Positions 1 to 12,749 are shown, counted from the stretch's first letter. The stretch is DNA of 64,000 bases from Pseudomonas frederiksbergensis (GCF_003732705.1 NZ_MOBR01000008.1:434001-498000), one strand, 5' to 3'. The notes: generated by a model from the sequence alone, not told the origin. Numbers and translations are program-made.

Positions 1-1
1 T

Positions 2-601
2 GATCACCCCACTGCCGATGTCAGCGCCCGTTGCCTGGCCATGCTCGGGCAATTGGGCGCAACGCCGGTCTCAGAGGGCGCTACTGGCGATGCACTGCGT
101 TACCTGTTGGCAGAGCAAGAAACAGATGGCAGTTGGTATGGTCGCTGGGGCATCAACTTCATTTATGGCACCTGGTCCGCCCTGGAAGGGCTTGCCGCCA
201 CGGGTTACGACCCCTTTTCCGAAGCCGTTCAAAAGGCTCGCCACTGGTTGATCCTGAGGCAAAACGAGGACGGGGGCTGGGGCGAAGATACCCATGGCTA
301 CTCCCTGGAATACCCACGTCACCGCCCTTCTGCCAGCACCCCCTCGCAAACAGCATGGGCCTTGTTAGGGTTAATGGCGGCCGGTGCCGTGGAGCATCCC
401 GTCACGGCAAAAGGGATTGACTACTTGCTCCGGTCGCAAAAATACGACGGAACCTGGACTGACCCACATGCCACCGGCACCGGCGTACCTCGAGTGCTTT
501 ATATGAAGTATCACGGCTATGGGTTGTACTTTCCGATGCTGGCTCTGGCACGCTACTGCACATTGAGCCAGGCCCGGATATCAGCGACTGAGGTGGTTTG
601 A
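2..601 (+). CDS. Squalene-hopene-type triterpene cyclase, C-terminal part (5' end outside window)
   Basis: The reading frame is open from the first bases of the window, so only the last 199 residues are visible. They show prenyltransferase/squalene cyclase QW-type repeats: QETDGSWYGRWG followed by IYGTW, then LRQNEDGGWGED, then LRSQKYDGTW. The ending GTGVPRVLYMKYH...YFPMLALARY is typical of squalene-hopene cyclase C termini. The family folds squalene into hopene or related pentacyclic products at the membrane. The catalytic DXDD motif would lie upstream of the window, so the exact cyclase type cannot be judged. The stop is followed three bases later by the isomerase-squalene synthase gene, which supplies the substrate, so the two form an operon. 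The 5' boundary is unknown. Confidence 0.88.
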   Translation, partial: DHPTADVSARCLAMLGQLGATPVSEGATGDALRYLLAEQETDGSWYGRWGINFIYGTWSALEGLAATGYDPFSEAVQKARHWLILRQNEDGGWGEDTHGYSLEYPRHRPSASTPSQTAWALLGLMAAGAVEHPVTAKGIDYLLRSQKYDGTWTDPHATGTGVPRVLYMKYHGYGLYFPMLALARYCTLSQARISATEVV

Positions 602-604
602 AGC

Positions 605-2176
605 ATGGAAGAATCACTGATACTGGTGGATCACAATGATCAACAAATAGGCACCGGACTCAAGTTGCCGGTCCACCGTGAAGGGCTACTGCATCGCGCA
701 TTTTCGCTCTTCATCTTTGATCGTCACGAGCGCTTGCTGCTGCAACAACGGGCGCAGACCAAATACCATTCGGCAGGCTTGTGGACCAACTCATGTTGTG
801 GTCACCCGCGTCCCGGCGAAAGTACCGCGCAAGCCGCACACCGCCGGCTCGAAGAAGAAATGGGCTTCGATTGTCCGCTGGAGAAAGTCGCGACGCTTAT
901 TTACAAGGCACCGGTGCCGGGCGATTTGGTCGAGCACGAATTCGATCATATTTACGTCGGCCGGTTTGACGGTGATCCCCAGGTAAACCCCGAGGAAGCC
1001 TCTCACTGGCGATGGATTGAAACATCCGAGTTATTGCAATGGATCGACGCCGAGCCCGACGCTTTTACTACCTGGTTCAAAACCATCCTCAACGCCCCAG
1101 CCTGTAAGCTCGAACAATGGAAGTCACAAGAACACTCCAGTCTCCACATCGACCCTGTCCGCTATCAGGATCAAATCCTCGCTCAAGTGTCGCGCACCTT
1201 TGCCTTGACCATCCCCCAACTGCCCGCCGAGCTTTATCCAGCCGTCACCAACGCCTACTTGCTCTGTCGGATAGCCGATACCATCGAAGATGAACCGGGA
1301 CTTACTGCCGGTCAAAAACGTCATTACGAAAACGCCTACCTGGAGGTCATATCAGGCCGCGCAGATGCGCAGGATTTCAGTGACGACTTGAGCCTTTGGT
1401 TGACGGATCAGACCCTTCAGGCTGAACGTGACCTGGTCCGGCACCTGCCGCAGGTGCTGGCCGTCCATCACGCACTCAAACCCTCTCAGCGGGCGGCAAT
1501 TGTGCAATGCCTGAGTGTAATGAGCCGAGGAATGAGCGAGTTCCAGGAAAATGCCGGCTTGCGGGGTTTGGCCACACACCAGGCGCTGGATCGTTATTGC
1601 TACTGTGTGGCTGGCGTCGTTGGAACGCTGCTGACGGAGCTTTTCATCGATTTTGATCCCACCCTGTTATCCCAGCGAGAGAACCTGCATCGGTTGGCCC
1701 TTTCCTTCGGCACGGGTTTGCAGTTGACCAACATCGTCAAGGATCAGTGGGACGACCGTCAGCGGGGTGCTTGTTGGTTGCCTCAGGACCTGCTTGCCAA
1801 ACATGGCGTCCAACTCGCGCAGCTAAACGCAGGGCAAGATGACCCGCACTATGCACAGGCGCTTGCAGAACTGATCGGCACCGCCCACTCCCACTTGCAA
1901 CGGGCGCTGCAATACACCCTGCTCATCCCGGCCAGGCATACGGGCATTCGGCGATTCAATCTGTGGACCATTGGCCTGGCATTACTGACGTTGCGTCACG
2001 TCCACAAAAATCCCGCCAGAACGGTCAAGGTGTCGCGCGCCGAGGTGGCGTGGATCATGCGCCTGACGCGAATGTCCCAGCGCTCGGACCTGGGTTTGCG
2101 CATGTTGTACAAAATAGCTTCACGCAAATTGCCAATAACCCCGTTGGGAGCCGAGTGGCAATCACCGCCGGTGTAG
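605..2176 (+). CDS. Fused isopentenyl-diphosphate isomerase (type 1, Nudix) and squalene synthase
   Basis: One 523-residue reading frame carries two enzymes. Residues 1-165 match type 1 IPP isomerase: H24, H30 and H67 as metal ligands, the active-site Cys in TNSCCGHP (C65), E110 and E112 in VEHEF, and a Nudix-like RRLEEEMG helix. Residues 185-480 match squalene synthase: SRTFALTIPQLP, first Asp-rich motif DTIED (225-229), YCYCVAGVVG, and second motif DQWDD (380-384) in NIVKDQWDD. The DTIED form resembles one-step squalene synthases more than the HpnC/HpnD pair. No C-terminal membrane anchor is seen. The inferred flux is IPP to DMAPP, farnesyl diphosphate made elsewhere, squalene, then the upstream cyclase. 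A GAGGTGG just before the cyclase stop can serve as ribosome binding site. Pseudomonads normally rely on the MEP pathway, so a dedicated isomerase is unusual. Confidence 0.88.
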   Translation: MEESLILVDHNDQQIGTGLKLPVHREGLLHRAFSLFIFDRHERLLLQQRAQTKYHSAGLWTNSCCGHPRPGESTAQAAHRRLEEEMGFDCPLEKVATLIYKAPVPGDLVEHEFDHIYVGRFDGDPQVNPEEASHWRWIETSELLQWIDAEPDAFTTWFKTILNAPACKLEQWKSQEHSSLHIDPVRYQDQILAQVSRTFALTIPQLPAELYPAVTNAYLLCRIADTIEDEPGLTAGQKRHYENAYLEVISGRADAQDFSDDLSLWLTDQTLQAERDLVRHLPQVLAVHHALKPSQRAAIVQCLSVMSRGMSEFQENAGLRGLATHQALDRYCYCVAGVVGTLLTELFIDFDPTLLSQRENLHRLALSFGTGLQLTNIVKDQWDDRQRGACWLPQDLLAKHGVQLAQLNAGQDDPHYAQALAELIGTAHSHLQRALQYTLLIPARHTGIRRFNLWTIGLALLTLRHVHKNPARTVKVSRAEVAWIMRLTRMSQRSDLGLRMLYKIASRKLPITPLGAEWQSPPV

Positions 2177-2185
2177 AAAAGGCGG

Positions 2186-2304
2186 CTGTGGATAACTCAT
2201 AAAAAAGATCGCAGCTTCGGCAGCTTCTACAGACGATTTGTGTTCACTCTGTAGGGACTGCCGAAGGCTGCGATCTTTTGATCTTACGGACTGTGGATAA
2301 CTCA
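2186..2304. repeat. REP-type inverted pair flanked by 14-bp direct repeats that contain DnaA boxes
   Basis: Imperfect inverted arms (2203-2223 and 2258-2279, core GATCGCAGC...TTCGGCAG) form a long hairpin between the convergent terpenoid operon and glmU, and probably end both transcripts. The pair is bracketed by two exact copies of CTGTGGATAACTCA at 2186-2199 and 2291-2304. The right copy includes the glmU stop codon. Each copy holds a perfect DnaA 9-mer. Confidence 0.8.
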
Positions 2305-3669
2305 GCTCTTCTTGATCTTCACCGGCCGCTTCCAGCCGTCGATGTTCTTCTGCCGCGCCCGGCCTACGGCCAGTTGTGCGTTATCCACATTCTGCGTAAT
2401 GGTCGAACCGGCCGCCGTGGTTGCACCGGAGGAGATATCCACAGGCGCCACCAACGAGTTGTTGGAGCCGATGAACACATCTTCACCCAGCACGGTTTTC
2501 CACTTGTTGGCGCCGTCATAGTTGCAGGTGATGGTGCCTGCGCCAATGTTGGTCCGCGCGCCGATTTCGGCATCGCCCAGGTACGTCAGGTGACCGGCCT
2601 TGGCGCCCTCGCCCAGGTGGGCGTTTTTCAGTTCGACAAAGTTACCCACATGCGCCCGCGCCTCTAGCACGGTACCTGGACGCAAACGAGCAAACGGACC
2701 GGCATCGCTGCCTTCGCCCAGAATCGCGCCCTCGATATGACTGTTAGCCTTGATCACCACGCCTTTGCGCAGGGTGCTGTCCTTGATCACACAGTTCGGA
2801 CCGATGACCACGTCATCTTCGATAACAACCTTGCCTTCGAGAATCACGTTGATGTCGATCAGCACATCGCGACCGACAGTGACTTCACCGCGTACATCGA
2901 AGCGAGCCGGATCGCGCAGGGTCACACCCTGAGCCATCAAACGACGACCCGCGCGCAACTGATAGTGACGCTCAAGCTCCGAGAGTTGCTTGCGATCGTT
3001 GGCGCCCTGCACTTCCATCGCGTCGTGGGGCTGTTCGGTCGCCACCACCAGACCATCGCTGACCGCCATCGCGATCACGTCGGTCAGGTAATACTCGCCT
3101 TGGGCATTATTGTTGGAGAGCCGGCTCATCCAGTCGCCCAAACGTGCAAACGGCACCGCCAGAATGCCGGTGTTGCCTTCGGTGATCGCCCGCTCGGCTT
3201 CATTGGCGTCTTTCTGCTCGACGATGGCTGTGACCTTGCCGTCGGCATCACGAACGATACGGCCGTAACCGGTCGGGTCATCCAGCTCGACGGTGAGCAG
3301 GCCCAGTTGCTGCGGCGCAACCTGCTTGAGCAGGCGTTGCAGGGTTTCGACTTCGATCAGCGGCACGTCACCGTAGAGAATCAACACGGTATCAGAGGTG
3401 ATGAAGGGGACGGCCTGGGCCACTGCGTGACCGGTGCCCAGCTGCTTGTCCTGCAGGACAAAATTCAGGTCATCCGCCGCCAGACGTTCACGCACCGCGT
3501 CGGCACCGTGACCGATCACGACATGAATACGCTGTGGATCAAGTTGCCGGGCGCTGTGGATAACATGGCCAAGCATCGAGTTGCCGGCAATCGGGTGCAG
3601 GACCTTGGGCAACGCCGAACGCATACGGGTGCCTTGGCCGGCAGCGAGGATAACGATTTCAAGAGACAT
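2302..3669 (-). CDS. glmU: Bifunctional N-acetylglucosamine-1-phosphate uridyltransferase / glucosamine-1-phosphate acetyltransferase GlmU
   Basis: The protein has 455 residues, the normal GlmU length. The N-terminal nucleotidyltransferase domain opens with [19 protein letters not shown], and the C-terminal half is a left-handed beta-helix acetyltransferase with hexapeptide repeats ([30 protein letters not shown]). It makes UDP-GlcNAc for peptidoglycan and LPS in the cytoplasm. It lies downstream of atpC on the same strand but is separated by a strong hairpin terminator. In P. aeruginosa the next genes downstream are a regulator and glmS; here the terpenoid operon abuts glmU tail to tail. Confidence 0.97.
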   Translation of the reverse strand: MSLEIVILAAGQGTRMRSALPKVLHPIAGNSMLGHVIHSARQLDPQRIHVVIGHGADAVRERLAADDLNFVLQDKQLGTGHAVAQAVPFITSDTVLILYGDVPLIEVETLQRLLKQVAPQQLGLLTVELDDPTGYGRIVRDADGKVTAIVEQKDANEAERAITEGNTGILAVPFARLGDWMSRLSNNNAQGEYYLTDVIAMAVSDGLVVATEQPHDAMEVQGANDRKQLSELERHYQLRAGRRLMAQGVTLRDPARFDVRGEVTVGRDVLIDINVILEGKVVIEDDVVIGPNCVIKDSTLRKGVVIKANSHIEGAILGEGSDAGPFARLRPGTVLEARAHVGNFVELKNAHLGEGAKAGHLTYLGDAEIGARTNIGAGTITCNYDGANKWKTVLGEDVFIGSNNSLVAPVDISSGATTAAGSTITQNVDNAQLAVGRARQKNIDGWKRPVKIKKS

Positions 3670-3728
3670 GACTGGCTACCAATCCTGGGTGGTCAGCAAC
3701 TGCGACCGGGTTATGAACATCGGAAAAG

Positions 3729-3757
3729 AAAAAAGGGTAGCCGAGGCTACCCTTTTT
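3729..3757. terminator. Bidirectional rho-independent terminator between atpC and glmU
   Basis: Eight-base stem GGGTAGCC/GGCTACCC (3735-3742 and 3745-3752) with a GA loop, preceded by AAAAAA and followed by TTTTT. It reads as a terminator on either strand and would end the leftward atp transcript. Confidence 0.88.
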
Positions 3758-3786
3758 AATCAATCGCACAACAAGTCGATGACGAA

Positions 3787-4212
3787 TTAACCGCCGAACT
3801 TCTTGCGGATCTGCTGGACGGTGCGCAGCTGAGCTGCAGCCTCGGCCAGACGTGCGGCAGCAGAACCGTAATCGAATTCTGCGCCACGTTCATGCAAGGC
3901 CTTCTCGGCAGCCTTAACGGCTTCCTGAGCGGAGGCTTCATCCAGGTCGGCAGCACGTTGCACGGTGTCGGCAAGAACCTTGACCATGTTCGGCTGAACC
4001 TCGAGGAAACCACCGGAGATGTAAAACACCTCGGTTTCCCCGCCCTGCTTGATCAGGCGGATCGGACCTGGTTTCAGATTAGTGATCAGCGGCGCGTGAC
4101 CCAGGGCGATACCAAGATCACCCAGTGCACCGTGCGCAATCACCATCTCGACCAGGCCGGAAAAGATTTCCCCTTCCGCGCTGACGATATCGCAATGGAC
4201 TGTCATAGCCAT
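3787..4212 (-). CDS. atpC: ATP synthase epsilon chain
   Basis: 141 residues, starting [19 protein letters not shown]. It has the N-terminal beta-sandwich ([23 protein letters not shown]) and a C-terminal helical hairpin rich in Ala and Glu that ends RKKFGG. Epsilon joins gamma in the central stalk and can inhibit ATP hydrolysis. It is the last gene of the leftward atp operon, 45 bases after atpD, and is followed by the terminator at 3729-3757. Confidence 0.96.
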   Translation of the reverse strand: MAMTVHCDIVSAEGEIFSGLVEMVIAHGALGDLGIALGHAPLITNLKPGPIRLIKQGGETEVFYISGGFLEVQPNMVKVLADTVQRAADLDEASAQEAVKAAEKALHERGAEFDYGSAAARLAEAAAQLRTVQQIRKKFGG

Positions 4213-4257
4213 CTGATTGCCTCAACCTAAATTAGCGCCCGTTGCCGGGCGCCGGGA

Positions 4258-5664
<1,407 letters not shown>

Positions 5665-6525
5665 TTAAACCGCGGCAGCGCCGCCGACGATTTCCGAGAT
5701 CTCTTGGGTGATCGCAGCCTGACGCGCCTTGTTGTAGATCAGCTGCAAATCGCTGATCAAATCACCGGCGTTGTCGGTAGCGTTCTTCATCGCGATCATC
5801 CGCGCAGCTTGTTCAGCCGCGTTGTTCTCGACCACCGCCTGGTAAACCTGCGACTCCACGTAGCGAACCATCAAGCCGTCAAGCAGCTCTTTGGCATCCG
5901 GTTCGTAGAGATAGTCCCAGTGGTGCTTGAGTTCTTTATCCGGGGTCGCCACCAGTGGAATCAACTGCTCCACGGTAGGCTGTTGCGTCATGGTGTTGAT
6001 GAACTTGTTGGACACAACGCTCAGACGGTCGATACGACCATCGAGGTAGGCATCCAGCATCACCTTGACGCTGCCAATCAGATCATTGATCGATGGCTCT
6101 TCACCCAGGTGGCTGATAGCGGCTACGACGTTACCGCCGAAGTTGCGGAAGAAAGCCGCACCCTTGCTACCAACTACACACAGATCGATCTCGACGCCGT
6201 TTTCACGGTTTTTCGCCATGTCCTTGACCAGGGCCTTGAACAGGTTGGTGTTCAAGCCACCACACAGACCACGGTCACTGCTCACCACAACATAACCGAC
6301 GCGCTTGATTTCACGGTCGATCATGAACGGGTGGCGATATTCCGGGTTAGCGTTGGCCAAATGACCAATAACCTGGCGGATGCGCTCCGCATAAGGACGG
6401 CTAGCAGCCATGCGCATTTGTGCCTTGCGCATTTTACTGACCGCCACTTTTTCCATGGCGCTGGTAATCTTTTGCGTGCTTTTGATGCTCGCAATCTTAC
6501 TGCGAATCTCTTTTGCGCCTGCCAT
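5665..6525 (-). CDS. atpG: ATP synthase gamma chain
   Basis: 286 residues. The N terminus [20 protein letters not shown] and the C-terminal helix with [11 protein letters not shown] belong to the coiled-coil rotor shaft of F1. The segment [11 protein letters not shown] is a family hallmark. It couples proton flow through Fo to rotation within the alpha3beta3 ring. A strong hairpin lies in the 50-base gap between atpA and this gene. Confidence 0.97.
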   Translation of the reverse strand: MAGAKEIRSKIASIKSTQKITSAMEKVAVSKMRKAQMRMAASRPYAERIRQVIGHLANANPEYRHPFMIDREIKRVGYVVVSSDRGLCGGLNTNLFKALVKDMAKNRENGVEIDLCVVGSKGAAFFRNFGGNVVAAISHLGEEPSINDLIGSVKVMLDAYLDGRIDRLSVVSNKFINTMTQQPTVEQLIPLVATPDKELKHHWDYLYEPDAKELLDGLMVRYVESQVYQAVVENNAAEQAARMIAMKNATDNAGDLISDLQLIYNKARQAAITQEISEIVGGAAAV

Positions 6526-6546
6526 GTAACACCTATCAGGTTAGCA

Positions 6547-6570
6547 AGCGGGAGCCTTGCGGCTCCCGCT
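6547..6570 (-). other. Perfect hairpin in the atpA-atpG gap
   Basis: Ten-base perfect stem AGCGGGAGCC/GGCTCCCGCT with a TTGC loop. There is no T tract on the leftward strand, so it does not look like an intrinsic terminator. It could be an mRNA stability or processing element that tunes alpha versus gamma expression; that role is inferred. Confidence 0.6.
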
Positions 6571-6575
6571 GCGGC

Positions 6576-8120
6576 TTACCAGGTTTGGGTGGCCTTGAAC
6601 TTCTCGATACCGGCTTTCATGCCAGCGTCGATTTCGTCATTGAAGTCACCCTTCACGTTGATCTTCGCCATCAAATCGGCGTGATCGCGGTTGAAGAAAG
6701 CAATCAGCGCTTGTTCGAAGCTGCCGATCTTGGCGATTTCAATGTCAGTCAGGAACCCACGCTCAGCGGCATACAGCGACAGCGCCATGTCAGCAATCGA
6801 CATTGGTGCGTATTGCTTCTGCTTCATCAGCTCGGTAACGCGCTGACCATGCTCAAGTTGCTTACGGGTCGCTTCGTCCAGGTCAGAAGCGAACTGGGCG
6901 AATGCCGCCAGTTCACGGTACTGAGCCAGAGCGGTACGGATACCACCGGAGAGCTTCTTGATGATCTTGGTCTGAGCGGCACCACCCACACGGGATACCG
7001 AAACACCGGCGTTCACAGCAGGACGGATCCCGGAGTTGAACATGGCCGATTCCAGGAAGATCTGACCGTCGGTGATGGAAATCACGTTGGTCGGAACGAA
7101 CGCGGAAACGTCGCCAGCCTGGGTTTCGATGATCGGCAGTGCGGTCAGGGAACCGGTTTTGCCGGTCACTGCGCCGTTGGTGAACTTCTCTACGTATTCT
7201 TCCGAAACGCGGGATGCGCGCTCCAGCAGACGGGAGTGGAGATAGAACACGTCGCCTGGGTAAGCTTCACGGCCTGGTGGACGGCGCAGCAGCAGGGAAA
7301 TCTGGCGGTAAGCCACTGCTTGCTTGGACAGATCGTCATAAACGATCAGTGCGTCTTCACCGCGGTCGCGGAAGAATTCACCCATGGTGCAACCGGAGTA
7401 CGGTGCCAGGAATTGCAGTGCTGCAGATTCCGAAGCGCTCGCGGCCACGACGATGGTGTTAGCCAGTGCGCCGTTTTCTTCCAGCTTGCGAACAACGTTA
7501 GCGATGGTCGATTGTTTCTGACCGATCGCTACGTATACGCAGAAAATGCCGCTGTCTTTCTGATTGATGATCGCGTCGATCGCCAGAGCGGTTTTACCGA
7601 TCTGACGGTCACCGATGATCAGCTCACGCTGGCCACGGCCGACAGGAATCATGGCATCGACAGCCTTGTAGCCAGTCTGTACAGGCTGGTCTACCGACTT
7701 ACGCCAGATCACGCCTGGAGCAACTTTCTCGACCGCGTCGGTCTCGGTGTTGCCCAGTGGACCTTTGCCGTCAACAGGGTTACCCAGTGCGTCGACTACG
7801 CGACCCAGCAGTTCCTTACCAACCGGAACTTCGAGGATGCGGCCAGTGCACTTGGCGCTCATGCCTTCAGCCAGAGACTGGTAGGAGCCCAATACAACGG
7901 CGCCTACAGAGTCTTGCTCAAGGTTGAGGGCCATACCGAAGACGCCGCCCGGAAACTCGATCATCTCGCCGTACATTACGTCGGCCAGACCGTGAATCCG
8001 CACGATACCGTCAGATACGCTGACGACTGTGCCTTCGTTACGGGCTTGGGAGGTCACATCGAGTTTGTCGATGCGGCCCTTGATAATTTCACTTATTTCG
8101 GAAGGATTGAGTTGCTGCAT
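6576..8120 (-). CDS. atpA: ATP synthase subunit alpha
   Basis: 514 residues, starting [20 protein letters not shown]. It has the P-loop [15 protein letters not shown] and the alpha signature [17 protein letters not shown]. It forms the non-catalytic nucleotide-binding subunit of F1 and binds the delta and b subunits through its N terminus. It follows atpH after 21 bases on the leftward operon. Length and motifs are normal. Confidence 0.98.
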   Translation of the reverse strand: MQQLNPSEISEIIKGRIDKLDVTSQARNEGTVVSVSDGIVRIHGLADVMYGEMIEFPGGVFGMALNLEQDSVGAVVLGSYQSLAEGMSAKCTGRILEVPVGKELLGRVVDALGNPVDGKGPLGNTETDAVEKVAPGVIWRKSVDQPVQTGYKAVDAMIPVGRGQRELIIGDRQIGKTALAIDAIINQKDSGIFCVYVAIGQKQSTIANVVRKLEENGALANTIVVAASASESAALQFLAPYSGCTMGEFFRDRGEDALIVYDDLSKQAVAYRQISLLLRRPPGREAYPGDVFYLHSRLLERASRVSEEYVEKFTNGAVTGKTGSLTALPIIETQAGDVSAFVPTNVISITDGQIFLESAMFNSGIRPAVNAGVSVSRVGGAAQTKIIKKLSGGIRTALAQYRELAAFAQFASDLDEATRKQLEHGQRVTELMKQKQYAPMSIADMALSLYAAERGFLTDIEIAKIGSFEQALIAFFNRDHADLMAKINVKGDFNDEIDAGMKAGIEKFKATQTW

Positions 8121-8141
8121 TGCTCTGCTGCCCCTTCAAAC

Positions 8142-8678
8142 TCAAGATTTCAATGCTTCGGCAAGGGTCGCGAGTTTTCCGCGAACCGAGCCATCGATAA
8201 CCAGGTCGCCGGCGCGGATGACAATGCCCCCAATAAGGGATTTGTCTTCCTCGACTTGCAGGCGCACTTCCCGGTTGAGTCGTGCACTGAGAACCTTGGC
8301 GAGTTTGTCTTGCTGTTCTTGGTTCAATGCAAAAGCACTGGTCACTTCAACGTCTACCGATTTCTCTTGTTCGGCCTTGTACAGGTCGAACAGAGCGGAA
8401 ATCTCCGGCAAAAGCGGGAGACGGTCGTTTTCGGCAACGACGTGAATGAAATTCTGTGCCTTGGCATCGAACTTGTCGCCACACACGTCAATAAACGTGG
8501 TGGCCTTGTCTGCGCTCGTCAGTCGCGGGGCCTTGAGCACGCGCTGCATGGTGTCGTCTTGCGACACTGCTGCAGCCAGGCCGAGCATGGCTGACCAAGA
8601 GGCCAGTTGCTGGTGGGCCTGGGCGTGCTCGAAGGCTGCCTTAGCGTAAGGTCGGGCCAACGTGGTCAATTCTGCCAT
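8142..8678 (-). CDS. atpH: ATP synthase subunit delta
   Basis: 178 residues, typical for the OSCP/delta family. The N-terminal helical bundle ([19 protein letters not shown]) binds alpha. The C-terminal part has the conserved [25 protein letters not shown]. It connects the peripheral stalk (AtpF) to the top of F1. It sits between atpF (12-base gap) and atpA. Confidence 0.97.
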   Translation of the reverse strand: MAELTTLARPYAKAAFEHAQAHQQLASWSAMLGLAAAVSQDDTMQRVLKAPRLTSADKATTFIDVCGDKFDAKAQNFIHVVAENDRLPLLPEISALFDLYKAEQEKSVDVEVTSAFALNQEQQDKLAKVLSARLNREVRLQVEEDKSLIGGIVIRAGDLVIDGSVRGKLATLAEALKS

Positions 8679-8690
8679 GATCGCCCTCGC

Positions 8691-9161
8691 TTAAATTTCA
8701 GCAGCCAGTTTGTTTACCAGCTCCGCGTGCGCGTTTTGATCGATTGTGGCACCCAGGATCTTCTCTGCGCCGCCGACAGCCAGTGCACCCAGTTGGGCAC
8801 GCAGCGCGTCTTTGACACTGTTCAGTTCCTGCTCGATCTCGGCCTGAGCCTGGACCTTCACACGGTCAGCGTCGATACGGGCTTTTTCAACAGCCTCTTC
8901 AACAATCTGGTTACCGCGTTTCTTGGCTTGCTCAATGATTTCGGCTGCCTGAGCCTTAGCTTCGCGCAGTTGCTGACCCGCTTTATCTTGGGCCAACTCC
9001 AGGTCGCGAGCTGCTCGGGCGGCAGCGTCCAGTCCATCCGCGATCTTCTTCTGACGTTCGTGCAAAGCCGCGATGACCGGAGGCCACACGAACTTCATGC
9101 AAAACAGTACAAAAATGAAGAACGCAACGGACTGGCCAATCAGGGTTGCATTAATGTTCAC
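8691..9161 (-). CDS. atpF: ATP synthase subunit b
   Basis: 156 residues. One N-terminal membrane helix (about residues 5-26, [20 protein letters not shown]) is followed by a long charged, Ala/Glu/Lys-rich coiled coil. This is the dimeric peripheral stalk that keeps F1 from turning with the rotor. It follows atpE in the leftward operon with a 56-base gap. Confidence 0.97.
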   Translation of the reverse strand: MNINATLIGQSVAFFIFVLFCMKFVWPPVIAALHERQKKIADGLDAAARAARDLELAQDKAGQQLREAKAQAAEIIEQAKKRGNQIVEEAVEKARIDADRVKVQAQAEIEQELNSVKDALRAQLGALAVGGAEKILGATIDQNAHAELVNKLAAEI

Positions 9162-9217
9162 GCCAACACCTCGCTCGTTCGTTGCACATCAAACCAATCA
9201 CTCGAAGGTTCGAGTGA

Positions 9218-9490
<273 letters not shown>

Positions 9491-9549
9491 TTACGTCGTA
9501 TGGTTTAGGTTTTTTAGATTTTAAAGCGGTAAAACAAATCGTTTCATAA

Positions 9550-9585
9550 GCCCTGTTCGGGCACCCACTCGTTTGACCGAGTGGG
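9550..9585 (-). other. Tandem hairpins in the atpB-atpE gap
   Basis: Two adjacent inverted repeats: GCCC/GGGC around TGTTC (9550-9562) and CCCACTCG/CGAGTGGG around TTTGAC (9564-9585). They sit upstream of atpE in the longest internal gap of the operon. They may protect or process the mRNA to raise subunit c output; this is inference. Confidence 0.5.
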
Positions 9586-9609
9586 ACATCAGACTAGTCG
9601 AGACTGGTC

Positions 9610-10903
<1,294 letters not shown>

Positions 10904-10980
10904 CACTTTTACTCCCCAATGGTCGGCTGCCAGAATTCAATAACTTGGCATAATTTGTGCCGACAAAATGCGCGCAGAGT

Positions 10981-11002
10981 ATAGGGGCGGTTCAGCCCCT
11001 AT
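10981..11002 (-). other. Hairpin between parB and atpI
   Basis: Inverted repeat ATAGGGGC/GCCCCTAT with a six-base loop in the 148-base gap between parB and atpI. The T tract after it on the leftward strand is weak. It may mark the end of the parB transcript or lie in the atp leader. No convincing promoter boxes could be assigned by eye. Confidence 0.4.
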
Positions 11003-11051
11003 TCAACTGTCAGGTAGTGATTTCCGACTGCGCGCTACATGAGGAAATGTT

Positions 11052-11924
11052 TCAGCGGATGTGTGCAAGCACGCCTTGAAGCTCGTCGAGAGAGTTGTAA
11101 CCAATTACTAACTGCCCTTTGCCTTTCTTTCCGTGGCGAATCTGCACCGCAGAGCCTAGGCGCTCGGCCAGGCGCTGCTCGAGACGGGCAATATCCGGGT
11201 CCGGTTTTGCAGGTTCCACAGGCTCCGGTTTGCCACTCAACCACTGGCGAACCAGTGCCTCAGTTTGGCGCACGGTCAGCCCACGTGCGACAACATGTCG
11301 CGCCCCTTCAACCTGTTGATTCTCCGGCAAACCCAGCAATGCACGTGCGTGACCCATTTCCAGGTCGCCGTGGGACAGCATGGTTTTGATGACTTCCGGC
11401 AACGCGATCAAGCGTAGCAGGTTCGCCACGGTTACCCGGGACTTACCCACAGCTTCGGCCACTTGTTGCTGGGTCAGCTGGAATTCCTGCTGCAAACGCT
11501 GCAGAGCAACCGCTTCTTCGATCGGGTTGAGGTCTTCACGCTGGATGTTTTCGATCAGCGCCATGGCGATGGCGGTTTCATCCGGCACATCGCGAACCAT
11601 CGCCGGGATGGTTTCCTGGCCAGCCTGTTGGCTGGCACGCCAGCGACGTTCGCCGGCGATGATTTCGAAACGACCGTTGCCAATCGGGCGAACCACGATC
11701 GGCTGCATCACGCCCTGGGCCTTGATCGACAACGCCAGCTCTTCGAGCGCCTGAGGATCCATGTCCCGACGCGGCTGATACTTGCCACGCTGGATCAGGT
11801 CCAGGGGCAGGTGTTGCAGCTCACGCTGATCGGCTTGTACCGCTTGCTCTTCGAGCGAGCTGACAGTCGGACCACTCAGCAGTGCATCCAGTCCACGTCC
11901 GAGACCTCGTTTCTTGACGGCCAT
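11052..11924 (-). CDS. parB: Chromosome partitioning protein ParB (Spo0J)
   Basis: 290 residues. The N-terminal CTPase domain has GERRWRAS and ENIQREDLNPIEEA. A central helix-turn-helix (TQQQVAEAVGKSRVTVANLLRL) binds parS, and the C terminus dimerises. ParB loads at parS sites and spreads as a sliding clamp to organise the origin. It follows parA after a nine-base gap. Two candidate parS sites lie about 11-12 kb away in recF. Confidence 0.97.
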   Translation of the reverse strand: MAVKKRGLGRGLDALLSGPTVSSLEEQAVQADQRELQHLPLDLIQRGKYQPRRDMDPQALEELALSIKAQGVMQPIVVRPIGNGRFEIIAGERRWRASQQAGQETIPAMVRDVPDETAIAMALIENIQREDLNPIEEAVALQRLQQEFQLTQQQVAEAVGKSRVTVANLLRLIALPEVIKTMLSHGDLEMGHARALLGLPENQQVEGARHVVARGLTVRQTEALVRQWLSGKPEPVEPAKPDPDIARLEQRLAERLGSAVQIRHGKKGKGQLVIGYNSLDELQGVLAHIR

Positions 11925-11933
11925 GGGGATTCC

Positions 11934-12731
11934 TTAAGTTGCCTGGGCGGCGGCGGTGCGTGAGTTTTTGCGTTGACGGCGAACCAGTTCGCCCGCCAAT
12001 GCCAGATAGGCGATGGCGCCCCGCGATGTTTTGTCGTACGCCAGCGCCGGCATGCCATAGCTTGGCGCTTCGGCCAGGCGGATGTTGCGTGGAATCACGG
12101 TGTCGTAGAGCTGCTCGCCGAAGTGCTCCTTGAGCTGCGCCGAAACATCGTTCATCAGGCTCAGGCGCGGATCGTACATGGTGCGCAACAGGCCTTCGAC
12201 TTTCAGGTTCGGGTTCAGCAGTTCGGCGATGCGCTTGATGTTATCCACAAGGTCGCTCAAACCTTCGAGCGCAAAGTACTCGCACTGCATGGGGATAATT
12301 ACCCCATCAGCGGCGACCAATGCGTTCAGGGTGAGCATCGACAACGACGGTGGACAGTCGATCAAAATGTAATCGTAGTTTTCACGGATCGGCGCCAACG
12401 CGCTGCGCAGACGGCTTTCCTTCATCTGCATTTCCAGCAGCACCACTTCAGCCGCCGTCAGATCGCGGTTGGCTGGCAACAACTGGTAACCACCGTGCTC
12501 GGAGAAGTGCATGGCCTGGGCCAGGTCGCATTCACCGATCAGCAGGTCGTAGACCGAGTTTTCCAGGCCGTGTTTATCCACACCGCTACCCATGGTGGCG
12601 TTGCCCTGTGGATCGAGATCGATCAACAGCACCCGACGCTTGGTAGCGACCAGGGAAGCTGCGAGGTTGATGCAGGTGGTGGTCTTGCCCACACCACCCT
12701 TTTGGTTCGCTATCGCGAATACCTTAGCCAT
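11934..12731 (-). CDS. parA: Chromosome partitioning ATPase ParA (Soj)
   Basis: 265 residues from the ATG at 12731 (MAKVFAIANQKGG). A TTG six codons earlier is possible but gives a non-standard N terminus. The deviant Walker A motif KGGVGKTTT and the IDCPPSLSMLTLNAL segment define the MinD/ParA ATPases. ParA forms a nucleoid gradient that pulls ParB-bound origins apart. It is co-transcribed with rsmG upstream and parB downstream. Two DnaA 9-mers (12241, 12574) are built into its VDN and VDK codons. Confidence 0.96.
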   Translation of the reverse strand: MAKVFAIANQKGGVGKTTTCINLAASLVATKRRVLLIDLDPQGNATMGSGVDKHGLENSVYDLLIGECDLAQAMHFSEHGGYQLLPANRDLTAAEVVLLEMQMKESRLRSALAPIRENYDYILIDCPPSLSMLTLNALVAADGVIIPMQCEYFALEGLSDLVDNIKRIAELLNPNLKVEGLLRTMYDPRLSLMNDVSAQLKEHFGEQLYDTVIPRNIRLAEAPSYGMPALAYDKTSRGAIAYLALAGELVRRQRKNSRTAAAQAT

Positions 12732-12749
12732 TCTTGCTTGTGTTCCCAA

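Noticed and set aside
6513..8594. A 693-residue open frame on the plus strand opposite atpG, atpA and atpH
   Set aside because: It is the antisense shadow of conserved atp genes; the composition is His/Gln/Val-rich and no family motif is seen.
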